From positions 1 through 8,581 of the forward strand of contig CALLQJ010000291.1 in the NCBI GenBank assembly GCA_938014865.1: a stretch of 8,581 bases of DNA. The letters are read 5' to 3'. This DNA is from an uncultured Fastidiosipila sp. GTDB lineage: Bacteria; Bacillota; Clostridia; Saccharofermentanales; Fastidiosipilaceae. Positions 1 through 5,616 of the stretch are shown piece after piece (position 1 is the stretch's first letter; each line of letters opens with the position of its first letter). The translations under genes and the position numbers were made by a program. A model generated the notes under the pieces. It did not search any database and was not told the origin of the DNA. It worked only from the letters and a program-made list of their open reading frames with translations.

Positions 1-36
1 TCTACACTCTTTCCCTACACGACGCTCTTCCGATCT
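1..36. other. Illumina sequencing adapter left on the contig end
   Basis: Bases 1-36 match the 3' part of the Illumina P5/TruSeq read-1 adapter exactly as I know it, ending in GCTCTTCCGATCT at 24-36. Genomic sequence resumes at about base 37. Read on the minus strand, the adapter encodes D-R-K-S-V-V followed by TAG at 15-17, so it fuses an artificial six-residue tail and stop codon onto the gene that runs off this end. This is assembly contamination and not biology; it also shows that the left edge of the window is a contig end. Confidence 0.97.
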
Positions 37-1388
37 ATACGCTCGCAGTCTTTCAGCGCTTCGTTAATCGTGGCACGTGTCTTCAGGCCCATGCCGCGCG
101 CATAGCCGGGTTCTCTTGCGCCGCAGATGTAAATCGCACTGGTATTCATCTCCGCAATGTGTCCGCAGCTGATCATGGAGAAGCCGTGGAAAGGATGGAA
201 GCCGTGCGCAAAGCGGTAATTGCGAATGTATTCTTCGTTGGTCGCGAAGAGTTCACGGTACTTGTTCAGATCCGGCAGAATCTGATTGGAGTTCGTCTGG
301 AACATCTCATAAATCTGCCTGTAGCCCGTGAAGAGCTCATCATGGAACCAGCCGTCGCAGATGGACGAGGCAATGATGACGCAGTTGTCTTTCATGACGC
401 GTTTATGGCGAATGACCTGAGCCGAAAGGGCCTGCATGATCATGATGGGGTTGGTGCCCATGCCGTCGCCGTAGTGGAAGAACTGCGGAAGACCGAAGAC
501 CATGACATCGTATTTTTCTTCGGCATAAGGGACATAAGTCCTCTTATCGGCAATTTTCCAGGACTCCTTCTGCACTTCGCCCGCCGTTCCGGCATAGACC
601 GCAATCTGACGTGCTTTTGTATCCAGCACCGCATCTACGCAGAAGAATTTCTTGCCCATGCTTTTTTCCATATGAGCACCGATTGAATTGAACTTGCTGC
701 GCATCGTCGAGTGCGAGCTGACCGGCACAAAGTCTTTCTTATGCATAACGGCCGGGACATGGTTGGTCGCGATCGTCTGCCAGTGGGAAATACCCGTCGC
801 ACAATGCTTATAACCGCCGGAATAGCCGCCGTAGGGATTGCCTAAGGCATGTCCGATCAGGAACGCAATATCCGATTCGTACACATATTTGTTCATCCAG
901 ACAATGTCGCCTTGCTCATCATAACCGCAATTTACGAGATGCTCATAATCTTCACTGTCATGATTGATGATCTGATGGCTCGGCCAGAACGCATTGAAAA
1001 TTTCATCGCCGAGAATATTATGAATCTGCTGTTCCGTATTCTTCGCATGCAGGCCGTTCGAGCAGATCAGGAGGATATTTTCTTTCTTAACCCCTGCTTT
1101 TTTCAGCTCATCCAAGATAATCTTAATGGAGACCTTGCGGTGCGAGTTGGCCTGTTCGCCGCCTTTTACGCGGTCGGGGAATACGATGGTGACCGTTGAA
1201 CTCGGCTTGGCGATTTCGGAAATCGGCGGCAGGTCGATCGGATGAAGAATCGCTTCTTCGGTTGCCTTTACCGGGTCTTTCAGGTAAGGCGGATCTTTGA
1301 CCGTTTCACCGGGAATAAACACATCTGTTCGGTCATCCGGAAGATCCGCTTCCATTAATCCGTGTCCGTATTCAAATTGAAGTTTCAT
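37..1388 (-). CDS. LarA-family (DUF2088) nickel-pincer racemase/epimerase homologue, C-terminus missing
   Basis: About 451 genuine residues; the LarA family is usually about 420-430 aa, so probably only the last few residues are lost. The apparent end, DRKSVV plus TAG at 15-17, comes from the adapter. LarA enzymes are cytoplasmic and invert the 2-hydroxyl carbon of hydroxy acids (lactate, malate, gluconate and others) using a nickel-pincer nucleotide tethered to a lysine. The family signature is visible: PDR at 71-73, SNGLH with His114 (LarA His108), GGYSGGYKH with Lys194 (LarA Lys184, the cofactor anchor) and ATNH with His210 (LarA His200, Ni ligand). The LarA His174 position, ten residues before the lysine, is Asn184 here. 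The C-terminal half has YGDGMGTNP (306-314) where I expect the Q..K motif of LarA. The start is ATG 1386-1388 with AGAGGA-type SD (1398-1404), overlapping the upstream isomerase stop as ATGA. Lactate itself is not assured as substrate. No larB, larC or larE cofactor gene lies in the window. Confidence 0.85.
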
Positions 1389-2281
1389 TTTTCTGAGTCC
1401 TCTCTTTCTTTTAAGAAAATATCAATGATCTCCAGGTACTGATCCGGATAGAAACCGACCGGATCCGTAAAGGAAGTCAAGGCAATTAAACCGCCGTCAA
1501 TTTCGGGGACGGAAGCCAGCATTGCGGCGTTGTCTTTTTTGAGTCCGCCGCCGTAGACGACCGGCAGATCATGGCTGACCTTTTTAAGATAGCGAGCCAC
1601 TTCAGCGATCGCTTCCGCACCGGGCGGGGTCTTCCCCGGACCGATGGCCCAAACCGGCTCATACGCTATGGTGACATGATCGGGATCGACATCTTTGAGC
1701 CCGACCTCAATCTGAATTTTCAAAACATCCTCCCGGAAATCACTTTCTTCGGCCTTTTCTCCGAGGCAGTACAAGACCTCGAGGCCTTGCGCCTGTGCCG
1801 CCAGTACTTCAGCGTTCAGCTGACGGTTAACGGCTTCCTGCAGTTTCAGCTGCTCCTCTTTGGTGATCTCGAGATCAGGATTAAGAGCTTTGACTGCGGC
1901 CAGCATAGTTTCGTACTTATCTTTGCGTTCTTCGCAATGGCCGATCATGCAGCTGTCGGCGCCTAAGGCTTTGACCGATTTAGCGGTGCGAAGCGAGGTA
2001 AAAGCGCCGAAGTTACCGCCCTTTTCAACATCTTCGCGGTATACGCTCTGCGGGCCGATGAGGGCCGGGAAATCGTCTCCTGCTGCCTGAAGGGCAGGAT
2101 AAAGATGCAGTTCCGGGAAATACATGCCGAAAACAACATTTTCGGGATCATAGGCTTTGAGCCCCTCTCTGACCCCTTCAATAATGCTGCGCGCCCAGTC
2201 TTCGGGTGCAGCCAGGCTGTTGACACCGCCGGCCTCGGTCGGGATGTCAAATCGCTTGAGGTTCAAATAAATTCTGTTCAT
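1385..2281 (-). CDS. Triosephosphate isomerase-like protein, divergent paralogue (298 aa)
   Basis: A TIM-barrel isomerase of the TpiA family. The catalytic set is complete: Asn7 and Lys9 in NLK (canonical NWK), His115 in IGHCEER (canonical GHSERR), and Glu208 in YEPVWAIGPGKTP, which carries the mobile loop 6. The phosphate-binding end is VVYGGG (241-246), and YCLGE at 171-175 matches the family CIGE. It is about 45 residues longer than ordinary TpiA (about 250 aa), with extra sequence at roughly 122-150 between the His motif and the next helix, and GAFTSL replaces the usual GAFTGE. These changes and the neighbours argue for a pathway-specific aldose/ketose-phosphate isomerase, as in the tetrulose-phosphate isomerases of erythritol catabolism, and against glycolytic TpiA; that is inference. 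It lies about 100 bp downstream of the ROK gene and overlaps the LarA homologue by four bases. An SD-like AAGGAG (2296-2301) sits 14 bases before ATG, rather far; no better start is seen. Confidence 0.87.
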   Translation of the reverse strand: MNRIYLNLKRFDIPTEAGGVNSLAAPEDWARSIIEGVREGLKAYDPENVVFGMYFPELHLYPALQAAGDDFPALIGPQSVYREDVEKGGNFGAFTSLRTAKSVKALGADSCMIGHCEERKDKYETMLAAVKALNPDLEITKEEQLKLQEAVNRQLNAEVLAAQAQGLEVLYCLGEKAEESDFREDVLKIQIEVGLKDVDPDHVTIAYEPVWAIGPGKTPPGAEAIAEVARYLKKVSHDLPVVYGGGLKKDNAAMLASVPEIDGGLIALTSFTDPVGFYPDQYLEIIDIFLKEREDSEK

Positions 2282-2295
2282 GACTTTTGTTTAGA

Positions 2296-2304
2296 CTCCT
2301 TTTT
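2296..2304 (-). promoter_or_regulatory. Ribosome-binding site of the TIM-like gene, unusually distant
   Basis: On the minus strand this reads AAAAAGGAG, a strong match to the anti-SD sequence. It lies 14 bases before the ATG at 2281, where 6-9 is usual. The surrounding leader is A-rich and looks unstructured. No alternative in-frame start closer to it is visible, and the NLK active-site motif begins at residue 7, so the start is probably right. Confidence 0.55.
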
Positions 2305-2381
2305 CTTTTTTTATAAAATGCTTTATATACAGCTTCTTATCGCTCTCGCCTTCTTTCTTCTTCCCTGTTCAGACTGCGGAT

Positions 2382-3575
2382 TCAGAATTGGTGGAGGTAG
2401 TGATGGAGCAAGGCTGTTGAAGCCGCTCCTCTCGCGCCGTCTTCCGGACCGCTTTCTAAAAATTCGATTTTTCCGCCGATATCGTCCCGGCGGAATGCTA
2501 AGTTTTCTAAGGCATCGGAGAGCCACTGTCTGCAGCGCAAGGATTCAAAGATCGTCCCGGAGAAATAAATATTGTCCGGGGAAATAAAATCGTGAAAAGC
2601 CCGAATCAAAAGGGCCGTCTTCTCCATGGATTCCCGGAAGATATGCTCGACAGCTTCCGGAAGCTGCTCTTTATCCAGTTTCTCAACTAAATCTTTAAAA
2701 GCCGGGATCCCCTGTTCTTTCATCTCCGGCAAAGCCGCCATGCGTTTTTTCAGCAAAGGTTCTGCCACGTAACTTTCCAGACAGCCTTCTTTATGACAAT
2801 AGGGGCAGTGAAAGTCCAGATCGCCCACGATGCTGTGCCCGATTTCTCCGTCTCCGGGCAGCAAAAGCCTGTTCTGCGAATCATGCAGCACATATTGACA
2901 GGCTAAGCCGTAGCCGGCATAGAAATAGAGAAAATCCTGATGCGCCGCTTGATGGTACAAGGCATGGTCAATTGCTCTTGCCTTTACATTGTTAATCAGG
3001 CTGACCGGAAACCCCAAGGCTTCTTTTGCTTCTTCGGCCAAGGAAAGCTCCGGCACCTCATAGCGGTCGTCGATTATCTGATCTCCCGCTTTATTGATTC
3101 TGGCCGGTACGGAGAGCCCCGCCGCCAGAACACGTTCTTTTTGCTCTTCGGAAAGCGTCGTATAAAAGTCCTTTCCCTTCTCGACGGCCATCTCCCGGAT
3201 CGCCTCATAAGTCAACGCATCTTTTACATAATGCTCTGTCTTTAAAATCTCTCCGAATAAATTCATGAGGCAGAAGGCGGTTTTGTAAGGGCCGATATCG
3301 ATGCCGATAAAATAGGCGTAGTTTTTATTAATTCTTAAAAGCTTGCGCTTGCGTCCTCTTCGCTTAATGCCGTCCTCTTCCGGCTCCGGAAATTCTTCTA
3401 AGATCCCGTCTTCAATCAATTTAGAGGTAATAATACTCACGGAAGCCTCGGTAAGCCCGGACTTCTCCGCTACATCCGCCCGGCTGATGCTGCCTGCCGT
3501 AAAAATAATGCGCTTGATCAGGCGCTGATTACGAATTTTACTGACGGACTGATTGGTCCCCAAAGGTTTCATCAT
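2382..3575 (-). CDS. ROK-family transcriptional repressor (XylR/NagC type)
   Basis: 397 aa, the usual length for a ROK regulator. An N-terminal winged helix-turn-helix occupies about residues 18-62 (SRADVAEKSGLTEASVSIIT), followed by a basic linker KRRGRKRK (71-78) and a ROK sugar-kinase-like domain (about 88-392). The domain carries the hallmark GEIGH (243-247) and the zinc site His247, Cys257, Cys260, Cys265 within GCLES. The phosphate loop is degenerate (GIDIGPYKT, normally DIGGTK), and the catalytic Asp of ROK kinases (ND) is Asn196 in INNVKARA, so it should bind a sugar-like ligand without phosphorylating it. It heads the cluster with the TIM-like and LarA-like genes and probably controls them and itself through the palindrome at 3643-3671. 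Two ATGs stand in tandem (3573-3575 and 3570-3572). The SD AAGGGGAA (3581-3588) is 5 and 8 bases away respectively, so the second may be used. Effector unknown. Confidence 0.92.
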   Translation of the reverse strand: MMKPLGTNQSVSKIRNQRLIKRIIFTAGSISRADVAEKSGLTEASVSIITSKLIEDGILEEFPEPEEDGIKRRGRKRKLLRINKNYAYFIGIDIGPYKTAFCLMNLFGEILKTEHYVKDALTYEAIREMAVEKGKDFYTTLSEEQKERVLAAGLSVPARINKAGDQIIDDRYEVPELSLAEEAKEALGFPVSLINNVKARAIDHALYHQAAHQDFLYFYAGYGLACQYVLHDSQNRLLLPGDGEIGHSIVGDLDFHCPYCHKEGCLESYVAEPLLKKRMAALPEMKEQGIPAFKDLVEKLDKEQLPEAVEHIFRESMEKTALLIRAFHDFISPDNIYFSGTIFESLRCRQWLSDALENLAFRRDDIGGKIEFLESGPEDGARGAASTALLHHYLHQF

Positions 3576-3642
3576 TTCTCTTCCCCTTCAAAAATTTTGT
3601 GAAAGAGACAAGTCTTAATACGATTTTCCGAATACTAAAGCC

Positions 3643-3671
3643 GTTATTAATTAAACGATTTAAATAATTAC
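3643..3671. promoter_or_regulatory. Palindromic candidate operator for the ROK repressor
   Basis: Left arm GTTATTAATTAAA and right arm TTTAAATAATTAC flank a central CGA; 11 of 13 arm positions are complementary. The dimensions and AT-rich arms resemble known ROK operators (XylR, Mlc, NagC). It begins about seven bases downstream of the predicted -10 of the ROK promoter, at the expected transcription start, so a bound dimer would block initiation. Binding by the adjacent repressor is inferred from position and symmetry. Confidence 0.6.
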
Positions 3672-3677
3672 AATTTT

Positions 3678-3706
3678 AATCTACTATGTCTTGCCTCTTT
3701 TGTCAA
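3678..3706 (-). promoter_or_regulatory. Sigma-A-type promoter of the ROK-TIM-LarA cluster
   Basis: On the minus strand, -35 is TTGACA (3701-3706, perfect consensus), followed by a 17-base spacer and -10 TAGATT (3678-3683, 4 of 6). The predicted start, near 3671, gives a leader of roughly 95 bases before the ROK ATG, and the palindromic operator overlaps the start. No other promoter of this quality is seen on this strand upstream of the three genes. Confidence 0.6.
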
Positions 3707-3720
3707 TATATAAACATAAA

Positions 3721-3748
3721 CAGCCTGCTTTTCGTGATTTTTAGGCTG
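3721..3748. repeat. Short inverted repeat upstream of the ROK promoter
   Basis: CAGCCT (3721-3726) and AGGCTG (3743-3748) form a perfect 6-bp inverted repeat around a 16-base, T-rich loop. It lies just upstream of the ROK -35 element. There is no T-tract in the right place for a terminator in either direction. It could be a protein-binding site or chance. Confidence 0.25.
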
Positions 3749-3875
3749 ATCCTACAAATAATAATAATATAGTTAGTATTGAAGTGAAAATATGTATATA
3801 AAAAATTTGCCGAAGAAGGCCGCTTAAACAGCTTATTCTTTCGTTTTATAATCTGACACAGCTGTACAAATGCCA

Positions 3876-3904
3876 TTGAAAATTAAAGACGCCTTTTTTA
3901 CAAT
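3876..3904 (+). promoter_or_regulatory. Sigma-A-type promoter of the DUF1275 gene
   Basis: -35 TTGAAA (3876-3881, 5 of 6), spacer of 17, and -10 TACAAT (3899-3904, 5 of 6). The predicted start, near 3911, leaves an untranslated leader of about 47 bases before the GTG at 3958. It is independent of the ROK palindrome, which lies more than 200 bp away. Confidence 0.65.
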
Positions 3905-3947
3905 TCATAAAATATATGCGAACATCCATCCGGTAAACAAGAGAATT

Positions 3948-3953
3948 GAGGGA
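3948..3953 (+). promoter_or_regulatory. Ribosome-binding site deciding the DUF1275 start
   Basis: GAGGGA here places its GAGG core 6 bases before GTG 3958. The alternative TTG at 3946 overlaps this site and is preceded only by AAGAGAA. The first ATG (3991) has only a weak AAGAG directly against it. This favours GTG 3958. Confidence 0.5.
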
Positions 3954-3957
3954 ATCT

Positions 3958-4638
3958 GTGTTTAGTTTTTTAAAAACGCAAGAACAAGAGATGTCCGAAG
4001 CCTTTATCACGGTCTTTTTTCTCACGCTTTCGGGCGGCCTGCAAGATGCCTACAGCTATCACATAAGAGGCGAAGTCTTCGCCAATGCGCAGACCGGAAA
4101 CTTTGTACTTATGAGCACAAAACTATTTAGCGGAGACTTTATCAGCGCTTTAAACTACCTCATTCCGATCCTTGCATTTATTTCGGGAATTTTAACGGCA
4201 GAACTCATACTCCATGCTTTTGCCCGCTCCCGCTATCTGCAGAGAAGACAAATGGTCCTGCTTTTAGAAATTGTGCTTTTGCTGATAGTGGGCTTTTTGC
4301 CGCAAAAGGCGAATATGCTCGCCAATGCCCTTGTTTCTTTTTCCTGTGCCATGCAAGTTCAGAGCTTTCGAAAAGTCAACGGGCTTTTTTTCGCGAGTAC
4401 CATGTGCATCGGAAATTTAAGAAGTGCAACGGAAGCCTTGTCCGGATGGATAAGGACAGGGGACGCCTTTCATAAGGAACGCTTTGCCCGCTATGCCCTG
4501 ATTATTCTGACATTTACGCTCGGCGCGGGGATCGGCAGTGTTTTAGCAGACTGCCTTTTAGAAAAACTCATTCTGCTCTCGTCTCTGCTTTTATTTATTT
4601 CTTTTATCCTCATGTTCAAAAAAACGGATCAAGGGTGA
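3958..4638 (+). CDS. DUF1275 (YoaK-like) integral membrane protein
   Basis: 226 aa from GTG 3958 (230 from TTG 3946). The DUF1275 signature GGLQDAYSYHIRGEVFANAQ followed by TGN lies at about residues 26-48. Six hydrophobic segments can be traced, at roughly 15-30, 40-56, 66-88, 100-115, 120-150 and 179-220, the last perhaps two helices. Biochemical function is not established for the family; it is generally regarded as a membrane protein, possibly a transporter. The middle segment has SCAMQVQSFRKVNG and the CIGNLRS motif, also typical of the family. It is transcribed alone from its own promoter, divergent from the ROK gene and convergent with the YitT gene, whose stop lies 44 bp away. Nothing in the sequence ties it to the sugar-acid cluster. 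It ends in a short charged tail (KKTDQG). Confidence 0.85.
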   Translation: MFSFLKTQEQEMSEAFITVFFLTLSGGLQDAYSYHIRGEVFANAQTGNFVLMSTKLFSGDFISALNYLIPILAFISGILTAELILHAFARSRYLQRRQMVLLLEIVLLLIVGFLPQKANMLANALVSFSCAMQVQSFRKVNGLFFASTMCIGNLRSATEALSGWIRTGDAFHKERFARYALIILTFTLGAGIGSVLADCLLEKLILLSSLLLFISFILMFKKTDQG

Positions 4639-4682
4639 ATTTCCGCGGTAAAATTCCGCCTCTTGAAGCCGGCCGGGCTCCT

Positions 4683-5564
4683 TCACGCATCCAGACGCTG
4701 CTCGTAGTTTCCCACAATGCGCCGCGGCGTGCTGATCTCCACGAAGGCATGCTCATCATATTTATGAATCAGATGCAGAAGCTTATTTAATTCATACTTG
4801 CTGATCACCGTCATGAAAATATATTTCTCGCTGCCGGTATATTCTCCCGTCCCCTTCCAGCTCGTGACGCCGCGTTTGAGATTTTTGATGATCAGATGCC
4901 CCAGCTCCTTCTTGCTGCTGATGATCTGCACGGAAATCTTAATGTTCTGTGCGTGCATCCGGTCCGTCACAAAGGCGGAAACGATGGCAAAAACCGTCGA
5001 ATAGGCGGCAATGGTGAGATTAAAGAGGAATGCGGAAATCGTAAATATAAAGACATTAATATAGAGATTAATACGTCCGACACTGAAATCTCTGTACTTT
5101 TTTGAAAAATACATGCCCAGCACATCGGTACCGCCGCAGGAACTTCCCGAACGCAGCGTCAGGCCGATACCTAAACCGGACAACGCCCCGCCGATCAGGC
5201 AGTTCAGGAGCGCATCCGAAAGCAGCGGCTCGGACGGCGTCGGCAGAAAAGCAATCAGCAGGGACTGTATGGTAATCGAGAGCAGGGTGCGTCTGAAAAA
5301 ACGTTTCCCGATGGCACTGTAGCCCAGCATCAAGATGGGCACATTGATGACCCAGTAGATAATACCCGTCAGATCGATCTGCGCAAATGCCGTAACGTGC
5401 AGGTCTTTTCGCAGAATATGCAAAAGAATCTGGGAAATTCCGGCGATCCCGCCGCTGTAAAGACCTCCCGGCACCAAAAACCAGCGAAAGGCCGCGGCGT
5501 AAACCGTGACCCCTAAAATCGCCCAAAAATTCAGCCGGAGCTCTGCTTTCACCCGATCCTTCAT
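4683..5564 (-). CDS. YitT-family membrane protein (YitT membrane domain plus C-terminal DUF2179)
   Basis: 293 aa, typical family length. The N-terminal membrane domain (about 10-205) has five to six hydrophobic segments and the conserved motifs PGGLYSGGIAGISQ (32-45) and LRSGSSCGGTDVLG (137-150), both hallmarks of YitT proteins. The C-terminal soluble DUF2179 domain (about 208-288) contains RGVTSWKGTGEYTGSEKYIF (231-250) and ends near the usual ARDV/EIxxPRR-like site (EISTPRR, 276-282). The function of the family is not settled. The start is ATG 5562-5564 with AGAGAGGA SD (5572-5579) 7 bases upstream. The gene follows the ABC permease by 52 bp on the same strand with no clear terminator between, so read-through is likely, though a functional link is not shown. 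It converges on the DUF1275 gene. Confidence 0.93.
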   Translation of the reverse strand: MKDRVKAELRLNFWAILGVTVYAAAFRWFLVPGGLYSGGIAGISQILLHILRKDLHVTAFAQIDLTGIIYWVINVPILMLGYSAIGKRFFRRTLLSITIQSLLIAFLPTPSEPLLSDALLNCLIGGALSGLGIGLTLRSGSSCGGTDVLGMYFSKKYRDFSVGRINLYINVFIFTISAFLFNLTIAAYSTVFAIVSAFVTDRMHAQNIKISVQIISSKKELGHLIIKNLKRGVTSWKGTGEYTGSEKYIFMTVISKYELNKLLHLIHKYDEHAFVEISTPRRIVGNYEQRLDA

Positions 5565-5616
5565 TCTTCTGTCCTCTCTTGATCCGGCCCTCCGCCGTCT
5601 TCTTATTGCTGCGCTG

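Larger units (their letters stand above)
3576..3957. other. AT-rich divergent intergenic region
   Basis: About 380 bp between the divergently transcribed ROK gene and the DUF1275 gene, much richer in A and T than the flanking coding DNA. I find no credible open reading frame or RNA gene. It holds a minus-strand promoter (3678-3706), a 29-bp palindrome (3643-3671), a short inverted repeat (3721-3748), a small AAT run (about 3757-3769) and a plus-strand promoter (3876-3904). The stretch 3750-3875 shows nothing firm beyond a TATAAT at 3847-3852 that lacks a good -35 partner. Confidence 0.8.

Noticed and set aside
159..686. Open frame of 175 codons on the plus strand inside the LarA-like gene.
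   Set aside because: Antisense shadow: no family resemblance, no good SD, and it lies wholly opposite a gene with clear family motifs.
2282..2381. Searched for a terminator or internal promoter between the ROK and TIM-like genes.
   Set aside because: Only an A-rich leader with weak AT pairing is present; no stable hairpin plus T-tract and no -35/-10 pair, so a single transcript is the simpler reading.
3616..3623. TAATACGA resembling the start of a T7 promoter.
   Set aside because: The match stops after eight bases and the rest of the T7 consensus is absent; chance in AT-rich DNA.
3847..3852. Perfect TATAAT on the plus strand.
   Set aside because: No -35 element at 16-18 bp upstream (TTAAAC is poor), while the TTGAAA/TACAAT pair at 3876-3904 is better and closer to the gene.
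4643..4681. Possible bidirectional terminator between the convergent DUF1275 and YitT genes (GCGG/CCGC at 4645-4659 and GAAGCC/GGCTCC at 4665-4681).
   Set aside because: Stems are only 4-6 bp with mismatches or wobble pairs, and no T-tract follows directly in either direction.
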